The position numbers and the translations under genes were made by a program. Below the pieces are notes generated by a model. It had not been told where the DNA came from, did no database searches, and saw nothing but the letters and a program-made list of their open reading frames with translations. Below, one piece after another: positions 8,957-21,210 of a stretch of DNA of 64,000 nt; the stretch's first letter is position 1, and each line of letters starts with the position of its first letter. The stretch comes from Bordetella genomosp. 8 (GTDB lineage Bacteria; Pseudomonadota; Gammaproteobacteria; Burkholderiales; Burkholderiaceae_B), in assembly GCF_002119685.1 (NCBI RefSeq), contig NZ_CP021108.1, forward strand, positions 1,860,001 to 1,924,000, in the 5' to 3' direction.

Positions 8957-10516
8957 ATGAAAGCATTGCGCCCCACCCGTCTGATGGCCGCCGCGGCGCT
9001 GGCCTTCGGCGTCGCCGCGTCGCCCCTGGCGCACGCGACGAAGGATGTGACCTTTGCCGTTTCCATCGCCCTGGAGACGCTCGATCCCTACAACACCAAC
9101 AGCACCCTGAACCAGGCCGCCGGCAAGGCGTACTACGAAGGCCTGTTCGAATTCGACAAGGACCTGAAGATCCAGCCCTTGCTCGCCACCGGCTACGAAG
9201 TCAGCCCCGACGGCCTGGTCTACACGATCAAGCTGCGCCAGGGCGTCAAGTTCCAGGACGGCACGGACTTCACCGCGGACGCCGTCAAGGCGAACTTCGA
9301 CCGCGTCTCGAATCCTGAGAACCGCCTGACGCGCTACACGCAGTTCAACCAGGTCGAGAAGACCGAAGTGGTCGATCCGTACACCGTGCGCATCACGCTG
9401 AAGCGTCCGTTCTCCGCCTTCATCAACGCGCTGGCCCACCCGGCCGCCATGATGATCTCGCCGGCCGCGCTGAAGAAGTGGGGCAACAAGGACATCGGCT
9501 TCCACCCCGTGGGCACCGGCCCCTTCGAGTTCGTCGAATGGAAACCGGCCGAATACCTGAAGGTCAAGAAGTTCGACGGCTACTGGCGCAAGGGCTATCC
9601 CAAGGTGGATACGCTGACCTTCCGCACGGTCACCGACAACAACACCCGCGCCGCCGTGGTGCAGACCGGTGAGGCGCAGTTCGCCTTCCCGGTGCCGTAC
9701 GAGCAGGCCGCCTCGCTGACCAAGAACGACAAGATCGACGTGGTCGATCGCAAGAACTCGATCATGGCCCGCTATGTGTCGATGAACGTGCAGCAGAAGC
9801 CCTTCGACAATCCCAAGGTGCGCCAGGCGATCAATTACGCGATCAACAAGGAAGCCCTGATCAAGGTTGCCTACGCCGGCTACGCCAGCGTATCGACCGG
9901 CGTGATCCCGCAGGGTGTCGAGTACGCCTACCAGATCGACAAGAAGGGCTGGTCCTACGATCCGAAGAAGGCGCGCGAACTGCTGAAGGAAGCCGGCTAT
10001 CCCAACGGTTTCGAAAGCACGCTGTGGTCGGCCTATAACGACGGTACGTCGCAGAAGATCGTCCAGTTCCTGCAGCAGCAGCTGGCCCAGGTCGGCATCA
10101 AGGTGTCGGTCGAAGTGCTGGAATCCGGCCAGCGCGTGCAGCGCGTGCAGCAGGTGCAGAAACCCGCGGACGCCAAGGTCCGCATGTACTACGCGGGCTG
10201 GTCGTCGTCCACCGGCGAAGCCGACTGGGGCCTGCGTCCGCTGCTGGCCACCGAAGCCTTCCCGCCGCAGCTGAACAACACGGCCTACTACTCGAACGCC
10301 AAGGTGGACGATGACATCAAGAAAGCCTTGACCACCACCAACAAGGACGAGAAGACCGCCTTGTACAAGGACGCGCAGCAGACTATCTGGAACGATGCGC
10401 CGTGGGCCTTCCTGGTCACCCAGGGCAATGTCTACGTCAAGTCGAAGAACCTGACCGGCGTGTACGTGATGCCCGATACCAGCTTCTGGTATGGCGACGT
10501 CGATCTGAAGCAATAA
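8957..10516 (+). CDS. gsiB: Peptide ABC transporter substrate-binding protein
   Basis: A 519-aa periplasmic binding protein of the SBP_bac_5 (DppA/OppA/GsiB) family. It begins with a Sec signal peptide, with [13 protein letters not shown] as hydrophobic core and probable cleavage after AHA at about residue 26. [28 protein letters not shown] is the typical N-lobe motif. The ATG at 8957 has CAGGAG 8-10 bp upstream; a GTG at 8948 overlaps that site and is less likely. Its last sense codon and stop form the beginning of a 14-bp tandem repeat array. Whether the ligand is glutathione or general peptides cannot be read from the sequence. Confidence 0.92.
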   Translation: MKALRPTRLMAAAALAFGVAASPLAHATKDVTFAVSIALETLDPYNTNSTLNQAAGKAYYEGLFEFDKDLKIQPLLATGYEVSPDGLVYTIKLRQGVKFQDGTDFTADAVKANFDRVSNPENRLTRYTQFNQVEKTEVVDPYTVRITLKRPFSAFINALAHPAAMMISPAALKKWGNKDIGFHPVGTGPFEFVEWKPAEYLKVKKFDGYWRKGYPKVDTLTFRTVTDNNTRAAVVQTGEAQFAFPVPYEQAASLTKNDKIDVVDRKNSIMARYVSMNVQQKPFDNPKVRQAINYAINKEALIKVAYAGYASVSTGVIPQGVEYAYQIDKKGWSYDPKKARELLKEAGYPNGFESTLWSAYNDGTSQKIVQFLQQQLAQVGIKVSVEVLESGQRVQRVQQVQKPADAKVRMYYAGWSSSTGEADWGLRPLLATEAFPPQLNNTAYYSNAKVDDDIKKALTTTNKDEKTALYKDAQQTIWNDAPWAFLVTQGNVYVKSKNLTGVYVMPDTSFWYGDVDLKQ

Positions 10517-10594
10517 AAGCAGTGCAATAAAAGCAGTGCAATAAAGGCAGTGCAATAAAGGCAGTGCAATAAAGGCAGTGCAATAAAGGCAGTG
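10511..10594 (+). repeat. Six tandem copies of a 14-bp repeat across the gsiB stop codon
   Basis: Six head-to-tail copies of CAATAAARGCAGTG run without interruption (two with A and four with G at position 8), followed by a partial seventh that degenerates to CAGTAA. The first copy supplies the last Gln codon and TAA stop of gsiB. Because 14 is not a multiple of three, stop codons recur in all three forward frames. There are no spacers, so this is not CRISPR; it looks like replication-slippage expansion. Confidence 0.97.
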
Positions 10595-10605
10595 CAGTAA
10601 ACCAC

Positions 10606-10630
10606 CGCGCGGATGCCTGGCATCCGCGCG
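10606..10630 (+). other. Perfect intercistronic hairpin between gsiB and gsiC
   Basis: Arms CGCGCGGATGCC and GGCATCCGCGCG are perfectly complementary (12 bp) with a single T between them, so the real loop is about 3-5 nt. There is no T-tract after it. It ends 12 bp before the gsiC ATG. Such hairpins between a binding-protein gene and its permease gene usually protect the upstream mRNA from 3' exonucleases or attenuate read-through, which would make GsiB more abundant than GsiC/GsiD. Confidence 0.85.
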
Positions 10631-10642
10631 CAGGAATTCCTT

Positions 10643-11563
10643 ATGCTTACCTACATCGTCAAGCGCCTTCTGGGCATGATACCCACGCTGCTGCTGGTCA
10701 TCGCGGTGGTGTTCATGTTCGTCCACATGCTGCCCGGCGACCCGGCGCGGCTGGCGGCGGGCCAGGACGCCGACGAACAGACAGTGCAACTGGTGCGCCA
10801 GGAACTCGGGCTGGACCTGCCCCTGCCGCAACAGTTCGTCCGCTATTTCACCCACATGCTGCAGGGCGACCTGGGCGTGTCCCTGCGCAGCAAGCGTCCG
10901 GTCAGCACCGAGATCGCCGACCGCTTCATGCCGACGCTGCTGCTCACGATGACCAGCATGGTCTGGTCCGTGTTGTTCGGCATGGTCATCGGCATCGCAT
11001 CGGCCGTGTGGCGCAACCGCTGGCCGGACCGGCTGGGCATGACGCTGGCCGTGTCGGGCATTTCCTTTCCCGCGTTCGCGCTGGGGATGATGATGATGCA
11101 GGTGTTTTCGGTGCAGCTGGGCTGGTTGCCCACCATAGGCGCGTCCAGCTGGAAACACTACATACTGCCTTCCATCACGCTGGGCGCGGCCGTGGCGGCC
11201 GTGATGGCGCGCTTCACGCGCGCGTCCTTCGTCGAAGTCATACAGGAAGACTTCGTGCGCACCGCGCGCGCCAAGGGCCTGGCCGAATCGGTGGTGGTGG
11301 CCAAGCACACGCTGCGCAACGCCCTGATCCCGGTCGTCACCATGATGGGCCTGCAGTTCGGTTTCCTGCTGGGCGGCTCCATCGTGGTCGAGACCGTGTT
11401 CAGCTGGCCCGGCCTCGGCGCGCTGCTGGTCGACGCCGTGACGCAGCGCGACTATCCGGTCATCCAGGGCCTGGTGCTGCTGTTTTCCCTGGAATTCATT
11501 CTGATCAACCTGGTGGTGGACGTGCTGTACGGCGTGATCAACCCCAGCATCCGGTACAAGTGA
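10643..11563 (+). CDS. gsiC: Peptide ABC transporter permease
   Basis: A 306-aa inner-membrane permease of the DppB/OppB type with six predicted transmembrane helices. The N-terminal [19 protein letters not shown] and the cytoplasmic EAA-like loop ([23 protein letters not shown]) are diagnostic. The start at 10643 follows CAGGAATTCCTT (SD CAGGA). It pairs with gsiD 7 bp downstream. It lies behind the repeat-hairpin region, so its expression may be lower than that of gsiB. Confidence 0.92.
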   Translation: MLTYIVKRLLGMIPTLLLVIAVVFMFVHMLPGDPARLAAGQDADEQTVQLVRQELGLDLPLPQQFVRYFTHMLQGDLGVSLRSKRPVSTEIADRFMPTLLLTMTSMVWSVLFGMVIGIASAVWRNRWPDRLGMTLAVSGISFPAFALGMMMMQVFSVQLGWLPTIGASSWKHYILPSITLGAAVAAVMARFTRASFVEVIQEDFVRTARAKGLAESVVVAKHTLRNALIPVVTMMGLQFGFLLGGSIVVETVFSWPGLGALLVDAVTQRDYPVIQGLVLLFSLEFILINLVVDVLYGVINPSIRYK

Positions 11564-11570
11564 GGCGGCC

Positions 11571-12500
11571 ATGACGCAACCCATGTCGCAACTCGACAAC
11601 ACCGCCGCCGCCGGCGCCGCGACCGCCGCCGTGCCGGCCGGCGCGGAAGCCGTGCGCACGCCGTTCACGGAATTCTGGCGCAAGTTCAAGAAGCAGCACC
11701 TCGCGATGGGTGCGGGTATCTTCGTGCTGCTGCTGGTCGTGGTGGCCGCGCTGGCGCCCTGGATCGTGCCCTTCGACGCCGAGAACTATTTCGACTACGA
11801 CAATCTGAACGCCGGTCCGTCGCTGGTGCACTGGCTGGGCGTGGACGCGCTGGGCCGCGACATCTTCAGCCGCATCCTGATGGGCGCGCGCATTTCGCTG
11901 GTCACCGGCTTCGTCTCGGTGGCGCTGGGCGCGGCCGTGGGCACTTTCCTGGGCCTGATGGCGGGCTACTACGAAGGCTGGTGGGAGCGCGTCAGCATGC
12001 GGCTGTCGGACGTGCTGCTGGCCTTCCCCGGCATGCTGCTGGCGATCGGCGTGGTGGCCATCCTGGGCTCCAGCATGGTCAACGTCGTGGTCGCGGTGGC
12101 GGTGTTCAGCGTGCCGGCCTTCGCCCGCCTGGTGCGCGGCAACACGCTGTCCATCAAGCACATGACCTACGTGGAAGCCGTGCGCAGTATCGGTGCGTCG
12201 GACTGGACCATCATCATGCGGCACATCCTGCCCGGCACGATATCGCCCATCGTCGTCTACGGCACCATGCGCATCGGCACCTCCATCATTACGGCGGCCA
12301 GCCTGTCCTTCCTGGGCATGGGCGCGCAGCCGCCCACGCCGGAGTGGGGCGCGATGCTGAACGAGGCGCGCGCGGACATGGTGACTTCGCCGCACATCGC
12401 CGTGTTCCCGGCGCTGGCCATCTTCCTGACCGTGCTGGCGTTCAACCTGCTGGGAGACGGCCTGCGCGACGCCTTGGATCCCAAGATCGACCGGCGGTAG
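11571..12500 (+). CDS. gsiD: Peptide ABC transporter permease
   Basis: A 309-aa DppC/OppC-type permease with an N-terminal cytoplasmic tail (about 45 residues, Ala-rich), a membrane helix at about 46-66 and further helices. The signature [24 protein letters not shown] and the EAA loop [23 protein letters not shown] are present. It forms the heterodimeric channel with GsiC, powered by GsiA. The next peptidase gene starts 3 bp after its stop, so transport and hydrolysis are encoded on one transcript. Confidence 0.92.
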   Translation: MTQPMSQLDNTAAAGAATAAVPAGAEAVRTPFTEFWRKFKKQHLAMGAGIFVLLLVVVAALAPWIVPFDAENYFDYDNLNAGPSLVHWLGVDALGRDIFSRILMGARISLVTGFVSVALGAAVGTFLGLMAGYYEGWWERVSMRLSDVLLAFPGMLLAIGVVAILGSSMVNVVVAVAVFSVPAFARLVRGNTLSIKHMTYVEAVRSIGASDWTIIMRHILPGTISPIVVYGTMRIGTSIITAASLSFLGMGAQPPTPEWGAMLNEARADMVTSPHIAVFPALAIFLTVLAFNLLGDGLRDALDPKIDRR

Positions 12501-12503
12501 GCC

Positions 12504-13661
12504 ATGGCGACTCGTATGAGGACGAGTTCTGGCGCGGCCGTCGCCTGCCCGCGCGTCGGCATGCTGGCATCCGGACCGCTGGACACGCTGTGCGATGTCG
12601 GCGGCGTCACGGTGGGCCATGCCACGCTGGCGCGCGACGCCATCCAGACCGGCGTGACGGTCGTGCGCCCGCACGGCGGCGATCCCTACCGGGACAAGGT
12701 GCCGGCGGGACTGGCCGTGCTGAACGGCTTCGGCAAGAGCATCGGCCTGGTGCAGGTGGAAGAGCTCGGCCTGCTGGAAACGCCCATCGCGCTGACCAAT
12801 ACCTTCTCCGTCGGCACCGTGGCCAACGCCCAGATCCGCCAGGCCGTGGGCGCCAATCCGGAAATCGGCCGGGCCTGGCCGACGGTGAACCCGCTGGTGT
12901 TCGAGTGCAATGACGGTTATCTGAACGACATCCAGGCCATGGCCGTGTCCGAGTCCGACTACCTGGTCGCCCACGGCGCCGCGTCGGTCGATTGCGCGCA
13001 GGGCGCCGTCGGCGCGGGCCGGGGGATGTCCTGCTTCGGTTTCAAGGGCGGCATCGGCAGCGCATCGCGGATGACGCGTCCGGCGGATGGCCGGTCCTGG
13101 ACGGTGGGCGCGCTGGTGCTGGCGAACTTCGGCCGCCAGCCCTTGCTGACGGTCGCCGGCCGTCCCTTCGGGCAGCGGCTGGAGCGCGATCGCGCACAGG
13201 GCCGCGCGGCTGGCGGCGCCGCCGCGGCGGGGCATGACGCCACGACGGCGGATCCTGCCGACGGCGCCGGTGCGACAGGCGCCGAGAAGGGCTCCATCAT
13301 CCTGCTGCTGGCCACCGACGCGCCGCTGGACGCCCGCCAGTTGCGCCGCCTGGCCCTGCGGGCCGGTGCCGGCCTGGCCCGCACGGGTTCCGTATTCGGT
13401 CACGGCAGCGGCGATATCGCGCTGGCTTTCTCCACGGCGTATACCGTGCCGCACCAGGCGGACCGCGGCATGCCGGCGATCGCCATGCTCCACGAAACCC
13501 GCATCGATCCACTGTTCGAGGCGGCCGCCGAAGCGATCGAGCAGGCCATCCTGCACGCGCTGTGGCGCGCGGACGGCGTCACCGGCCGCGACGGCCACGC
13601 CAGGATGACCATACGCGACGCGATTCCCGCCTGGCGGGAATGGCTGGACGGCCGGCCCTGA
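12504..13661 (+). CDS. P1 family peptidase (DmpA/BapA-type aminopeptidase)
   Basis: A 385-aa Ntn-type peptidase of the DmpA family. Members cut N-terminal L- or D-residues or beta-amino acids from small peptides after self-cleavage before a serine. The sequence shows the family N-terminus (VGGVTVGHATLARD), VNPLVFECNDGYLND, GAVGAGRGMSCFGFKGGIGSASR, and a candidate Gly-Ser cleavage site at KGSIILLLATDAPLD (Ser264). Just before that site is a low-complexity Ala/Gly/Asp stretch (about residues 233-260), the inter-subunit linker. It directly follows gsiD. Substrate preference (D-Ala, beta-Ala, beta-peptide) cannot be told. Confidence 0.88.
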   Translation: MATRMRTSSGAAVACPRVGMLASGPLDTLCDVGGVTVGHATLARDAIQTGVTVVRPHGGDPYRDKVPAGLAVLNGFGKSIGLVQVEELGLLETPIALTNTFSVGTVANAQIRQAVGANPEIGRAWPTVNPLVFECNDGYLNDIQAMAVSESDYLVAHGAASVDCAQGAVGAGRGMSCFGFKGGIGSASRMTRPADGRSWTVGALVLANFGRQPLLTVAGRPFGQRLERDRAQGRAAGGAAAAGHDATTADPADGAGATGAEKGSIILLLATDAPLDARQLRRLALRAGAGLARTGSVFGHGSGDIALAFSTAYTVPHQADRGMPAIAMLHETRIDPLFEAAAEAIEQAILHALWRADGVTGRDGHARMTIRDAIPAWREWLDGRP

Positions 13662-13701
13662 GCGGCGGGCCCGCAACCTATCGACCTACAGGAAGCCTTA
13701 C

Positions 13702-14520
13702 ATGCGCATACTCGTTTCCACCGACATCGAGGGCGTCGCCGGCGTCTTCCATTCCCAGCAGGTCACCGCCGGCAATGGCGAATACGAGCGTGCCCGCGCC
13801 TGGATGACGGGCGAGGCCAACGCGGCGGTCGCCGGCGCCTTCGAAGGCGGCGCCGATGACGTGCTGGTCAACGACTCGCACGGTGGCTTCCGCAATCTGC
13901 TGCCCGACGGCATCGACGAACGCGCCCGGCTGGTGCTGGGCAAACCGCGGTACCTGGGCATGATGGGCGGCCTGGAAGAGCCGTGCGACGCGGTCTTCAT
14001 GATCGGCTACCACTCGCGCGCCCAGGGCCGTGGCGTGCTCGCCCACACCATCAACGGCTTTTCCTTCGCCAAGGTCCGCATCAACGGCATGGAGCTGGGC
14101 GAAGCCGGGCTTTACGGCGCGCTGGCGGGCGAACTGGGCGTGCCGGTCGCCCTGGCCAGCGGCGACGATGCCTTCATCAGCGAAACCCGCGAGCTGTTTC
14201 CCGGCGCGGTCTGGGTGCAGACCAAGATCGCGCGCGGGCAGGGCAGCGGCGTGTCGCTGTCGCCGGCGGCCGCGCGCGCGGCCATCCGCGAAGCCGCGCG
14301 CCAGGCCATGGACAATATCGGCGGCCTCAAGCCCTGGCGCATCGAGCCGCCTATAGAATGCGTCCTGCAGACCCAGAACCCGGCGCTGGCCGATCTGTTC
14401 TGCACCTGGCCCGCGCTGGAGCGCGTGGACGGCGTAACGCTGCGCTTCACGACCGACAGCATGCAGGCCGCCATACGCACGCTCAACAGCCTGGCCGCCA
14501 TGTCATTCATGCTGCGCTGA
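13702..14520 (+). CDS. dppA: M55 family metallopeptidase (DppA-type D-aminopeptidase)
   Basis: A 272-aa zinc aminopeptidase related to Bacillus DppA, which releases D-Ala from D-Ala-D-Ala and similar peptides. Conserved metal-binding elements are visible: STDIEGVAG near the N terminus (Asp8, Glu10), VNDSHGGFRN (His60) and IGYHSRA (His104), with GEAGLYGALAGELGVPVALASGDD after them. AGGAAG precedes the ATG. It starts 40 bp after the P1 peptidase. It adds a D-peptide activity to the cluster, pointing to cell-wall or otherwise atypical peptides as food. Note that the symbol dppA is also used for a dipeptide-binding protein, a different family. Confidence 0.88.
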   Translation: MRILVSTDIEGVAGVFHSQQVTAGNGEYERARAWMTGEANAAVAGAFEGGADDVLVNDSHGGFRNLLPDGIDERARLVLGKPRYLGMMGGLEEPCDAVFMIGYHSRAQGRGVLAHTINGFSFAKVRINGMELGEAGLYGALAGELGVPVALASGDDAFISETRELFPGAVWVQTKIARGQGSGVSLSPAAARAAIREAARQAMDNIGGLKPWRIEPPIECVLQTQNPALADLFCTWPALERVDGVTLRFTTDSMQAAIRTLNSLAAMSFMLR

Positions 14521-14539
14521 CCGCGCCCCAAGGATTTCC

Positions 14540-16357
14540 ATGCCGCACACCGACACCCGTATCGCAGCGCTGCGCCACGCCATGGCCGCGCGCGGCCTGA
14601 GCGCCTACATCGTCCCCTCCGCCGACCCGCACTTGTCGGAATACCTGCCGGCGCGCTGGCAGGGGCGGCAATGGCTGTCCGGCTTCACCGGTTCGGTGGG
14701 GACCCTGGTCGTCACGGCGGATTTCGCCGGCCTGTGGGTGGATAGCCGCTATTGGGTGCAGGCGGAAGCGCAACTGGCGGGTACCTGCGTCAGCCTGATG
14801 AAGCTGGGCGATCCGTCCGTGCCGGCGCACCCCGAATGGCTGGCGGCGCATTGCAAGGCGCGCGGCGCCGCCGGGCAAACCGTAGTGGGCGCGGATGGCC
14901 AGGTGTTGTCGCTGGCCGCGCACCGGGTGCTGGCCGACGCGGTGAGCGCCGCGGGCGGCCGCCTCGATATCTCCCACGACCTGCTGGCCGACATCTGGCC
15001 GGACCGCCCCGGATTGCCGGCGGCGCCGGTGCGCGAGCACCTGCCGCCCTATGCCTGCGTGACACGCGCCGACAAGCTTGCGCGACTTCGCGCGGCCATG
15101 CGGGCCAAGGAAGCGACGGCGCACCTCATCAGCTCGCTGGACGATGTCGCGTGGCTGTTCAACCTGCGCGGCGCCGACGTGGACTACAACCCGGTCTTCG
15201 TCGGCCATGCGCTGGTCCTGGCCGACCGCGCCGAACTCTACACCGCGGCCGGCAAGATCGACGCGGCCCTGGCGCAACGCCTGGGCGCCGACGGCGTCGC
15301 CGTCCGCCCCTACGACGCCTACACACAGGCCCTGGCCGGGCTGCCGGCGGACGCGGCGGTCCTGGTGGATCCGGCGCGCACCACGGTCGGCGTGCTGGCG
15401 GCGCTGCCCGCCACGGCGCGCCGCGTGGAAGCCATCAACCCGAGCACCCTGGCCAAATCCCGCAAGACCGATGACGAACTGGCCCATGTGCGCGCGGTCA
15501 TGGAGCAGGACGGCGCCGCGCTGTGCGAATTCTTCGCCTGGTTCGACGCCGCGGTGGGGCGCGAGGCGATCACCGAGCTGACCATAGACGAAAAGCTGAG
15601 CGCCGCCCGTCGGCGCCGCCCCGGATTCGTCTCGCTCAGCTTCGGCACCATCGCGGCCTACAACGCCAACGGCGCCATGCCGCATTACCGCGCCACCCCG
15701 GAGTCGCACGCCGCCATCGAAGGCGACGGTCTGCTGCTGATCGATTCGGGCGGCCAGTACGAAGGCGGCACCACGGACATCACGCGGGTCGTCGGCGTCG
15801 GGCGACCCACGGCCGAGCAGAAGCGCGATTTCACCCTGGTGCTGAAAGGCATGATCGCGCTGTCGCGCGCCCGTTTTCCGCGCGGCGTGCTGTCGCCGAT
15901 GCTGGACGCCATCGCGCGCGCGCCCATCTGGGAAGGTGGCGCGGAATACGGCCATGGCACCGGCCATGGCGTGGGCTACTTCATGAACGTGCACGAAGGG
16001 CCGCAGGTGATCGCGCACCGCGCCCAGGCCACCCCCCATACCGCCATGGAGCCCGGCATGATCACGTCCAACGAACCCGGCATCTACCGGCCGGGACGCT
16101 GGGGGGTCCGGATCGAGAACCTGGTCTGCAACCGGCCCGCGCAGACCACGGAGCTGGGCGAATTCCTGGCTTTCGAGACGCTGACGCTGTGCCCCATCGA
16201 TACGACGTGCATCCTGGAGGACATGCTGCGGCCGGACGAGATCGCCTGGCTGGATGGCTATCACGCCCAGGTACGCGAGCGCCTGCTGCCGCACGTCGAT
16301 GGCGCCGCCCGGGATTGGCTGCTGGCGCGCACGCGGGCGCTGGCCGCGGCGGAGTAG
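14540..16357 (+). CDS. M24 family aminopeptidase P-like metallopeptidase
   Basis: A 605-aa Xaa-Pro aminopeptidase of the long (eukaryote-like) type, with two creatinase-like N-terminal domains (about residues 1-310) and a C-terminal pita-bread catalytic domain. Metal ligands are seen in LLIDSGGQYEGGTTDITR (two Asp), GHGTGHGVGYFMNVHEGP (His) and MITSNEPGIYRPGRWGVRIEN (two Glu). It removes N-terminal residues ahead of proline. It begins 19 bp after the M55 gene and ends the peptide cluster; pyrG then has its own promoter. It resembles the PepP/APP family, but proline specificity is inferred. Confidence 0.88.
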   Translation: MPHTDTRIAALRHAMAARGLSAYIVPSADPHLSEYLPARWQGRQWLSGFTGSVGTLVVTADFAGLWVDSRYWVQAEAQLAGTCVSLMKLGDPSVPAHPEWLAAHCKARGAAGQTVVGADGQVLSLAAHRVLADAVSAAGGRLDISHDLLADIWPDRPGLPAAPVREHLPPYACVTRADKLARLRAAMRAKEATAHLISSLDDVAWLFNLRGADVDYNPVFVGHALVLADRAELYTAAGKIDAALAQRLGADGVAVRPYDAYTQALAGLPADAAVLVDPARTTVGVLAALPATARRVEAINPSTLAKSRKTDDELAHVRAVMEQDGAALCEFFAWFDAAVGREAITELTIDEKLSAARRRRPGFVSLSFGTIAAYNANGAMPHYRATPESHAAIEGDGLLLIDSGGQYEGGTTDITRVVGVGRPTAEQKRDFTLVLKGMIALSRARFPRGVLSPMLDAIARAPIWEGGAEYGHGTGHGVGYFMNVHEGPQVIAHRAQATPHTAMEPGMITSNEPGIYRPGRWGVRIENLVCNRPAQTTELGEFLAFETLTLCPIDTTCILEDMLRPDEIAWLDGYHAQVRERLLPHVDGAARDWLLARTRALAAAE

Positions 16358-18145
<1,788 letters not shown>

Positions 18146-18214
18146 ACGGGCGGCTGGCGCGTTCGCACGCACCCGCGGACGCCCCGTGAGCGCCACGGCG
18201 CCATGGCCGTTTGA

Positions 18215-19576
<1,362 letters not shown>

Positions 19577-19642
19577 CCTGGTCGCGCGTCCGGCGGCTGG
19601 CCCTGACGGGGCCGCCGCCGTTCAACCCTGTTCGGATACCGC

Positions 19643-20125
19643 ATGCGCCTGTTGTTCCTGGTTCTACTGGCCCTGGTCTGCCTGATCCAGTACCCGTTGT
19701 GGCTGGGCAAGGGTGGCTGGTTCAAGGTTTGGGACCTGCAGAAACAGGTGGCCGCGCAGCGCGCCGTCAACGAAGGGATGCGCGCCCGCAACGCCGCCCT
19801 GGACGCGGAAGTGCGCGACCTGCAGACGGGCACGGGCGCGCTGGAGGAACGGGCGCGCAGCGAACTGGGCATGATGAAGGACGGCGAGGTCTTCGTGCAG
19901 ATCGTGCCAGCCGGCAGCTCACCCGCCGCGGCCGCGCAAGCGCCGCAATCCGCCGAGGCGGGCAATCTCCAGCGGACCGTGCCAGCCGCGGGGGCCGCCA
20001 ACCGCGCGGTCGGCGCCTCACCCGCCAACCGTGCCGCCGGCGCTTCAGCCACCAATCGTGGCAATACGGGCAGCAACGCCAACGCCAACGCGAATGCCAA
20101 TGCCGCCCAGGGCACCCGCCGCTAG
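19643..20125 (+). CDS. ftsB: Cell division protein FtsB with an extended C-terminal tail
   Basis: The first 95 or so residues are a standard FtsB: an N-terminal membrane helix (residues 1-20), the short periplasmic [13 protein letters not shown], a coiled coil at about 30-70 and [22 protein letters not shown]. FtsB binds FtsL and FtsQ and helps activate septal wall synthesis. The protein is 160 aa against about 100 in E. coli. The extra 60 or so residues are an Ala/Asn/Gly/Ser-rich, probably disordered periplasmic tail with AAN-R and NANANANA repeats. The tail stays in frame and ends at a clear stop, so it is probably real rather than a frameshift. Confidence 0.93.
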   Translation: MRLLFLVLLALVCLIQYPLWLGKGGWFKVWDLQKQVAAQRAVNEGMRARNAALDAEVRDLQTGTGALEERARSELGMMKDGEVFVQIVPAGSSPAAAAQAPQSAEAGNLQRTVPAAGAANRAVGASPANRAAGASATNRGNTGSNANANANANAAQGTRR

Positions 20126-20141
20126 GCCTGCCACGGCCGTG

Positions 20142-21134
20142 TCAGGCCGGTCCGCCGCCATCGCCCGCGGGCGCACAGCACAGTAGAACCCCGCAAGCCG
20201 GGTCATCGAGCGGTTCGCCGTTCCCGTCCGGGGACAACGGCCCAGACCCCGTTTCCCGCCGTCCAAGCACACCGATGTCCACCTCGTCCCGCCAGGGCCG
20301 GGGACGGCGTACTGGCGCATCCCGGCCCTCATGCGCCCGACCGCCGTCGACTGTCCGGTCCGCTCCGACCGCTGCGGCCGCTCCGACCGTTTCCACCGCT
20401 TCCATCGTTCCCACCGCTCGGCCCACGCCAGGCACGCTCCCGTGCCAGAGCACGGGATGCGACTGCATGGGCAAGGCCATTTCCATCTGCATCACCAGCA
20501 TGCCGGCTCGCGCCGCGGGATCGCCGCTGCCCCGGATAACCGCCAGCCGCCGCAACAGCGCCCGCACCCCGGGCACCCACGGCGCGTGCGCATAGGCCAG
20601 CCGCAGCCGCAGCATGTTTGCTTCGAACACCGTTTGCCCCGAGCGCGGCCCGCGTCCGCCCGGCCAGCCCATGCGCCGGCGGCGCAGGTGCTGTTCCGCC
20701 TGGTAGTCATTGCGTATGGCCGGCAGCCCACGCGCGGCGGGGATGCGCAGCGACCGATCGCCGAAATCCGTGTAGGCGCCGACGGTGGGCGAAATGACGT
20801 CGATACGCCAGGCCGGGGCGCCGGTCTGCTGCGCGACGTGCAGGAAGCTCGCGCGCATGCGGGCGCGCGGATCGCGATGCCGTCCGGGCGGATGGAACAG
20901 GGGCAGCAGGGCGGTTTCGAACGCCTGCTCGATGGTGGCCGGCCGTGCATGCCGCGTCGCACCGGCGCGCGCCGCTTCCAGCAGCGCCAGGTCGAGCATC
21001 TGCCGCGTCATGTGCCAGCGGGCGGCCTCGACCACGAGCAGGCCGCAGAACATCAGCGGCAGCGCGCTCACGGTAAAGGCCGCGATGGCCGCGCCGCGCT
21101 GGCGGGCCGCCGCGCGCGAGATCGGGGGATGCAT
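20142..21134 (-). CDS. TadE/TadG-like pilin-related protein (orphan)
   Basis: A 330-aa protein that begins with a short basic tail, RQRGAAIAAF, and a hydrophobic helix containing VVEAARW (about residues 15-40). This is the layout of TadE/TadG pseudopilins processed by prepilin peptidase in tight-adherence pili. The middle part is a soluble domain. The last 80 or so residues are low-complexity (GTMEAVETVGAAAAVGAD and a Gly/Pro/Arg-rich tail). No other tad/flp gene is in the window, so it is an orphan. The start at 21134 is chosen by domain content; no clear ribosome site is seen. The function is inferred from the N-terminus only. Confidence 0.65.
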   Translation of the reverse strand: MHPPISRAAARQRGAAIAAFTVSALPLMFCGLLVVEAARWHMTRQMLDLALLEAARAGATRHARPATIEQAFETALLPLFHPPGRHRDPRARMRASFLHVAQQTGAPAWRIDVISPTVGAYTDFGDRSLRIPAARGLPAIRNDYQAEQHLRRRRMGWPGGRGPRSGQTVFEANMLRLRLAYAHAPWVPGVRALLRRLAVIRGSGDPAARAGMLVMQMEMALPMQSHPVLWHGSVPGVGRAVGTMEAVETVGAAAAVGADRTVDGGRAHEGRDAPVRRPRPWRDEVDIGVLGRRETGSGPLSPDGNGEPLDDPACGVLLCCAPAGDGGGPA

Positions 21135-21210
21135 GGCGCAAGTCTGCCGCGCCGGCCAGCGCGCGTCGATTGCGACATGTACGTGTGACGCGCGCGGCGC
21201 ACCCGAGCGC

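Noticed and set aside
10511..10594. CRISPR-like array
   Set aside because: The 14-bp units are contiguous without unique spacers; it is a simple tandem repeat.
8942..11689. A 915-aa open frame on the minus strand
   Set aside because: Antisense to gsiB and gsiC. It passes through the 14-bp repeat array, giving a low-complexity stretch, and shows no recognisable protein features.
11538..13676. A 712-aa open frame on the minus strand
   Set aside because: Antisense shadow of gsiD and the P1 peptidase, with Arg/Gly/His-rich translation.
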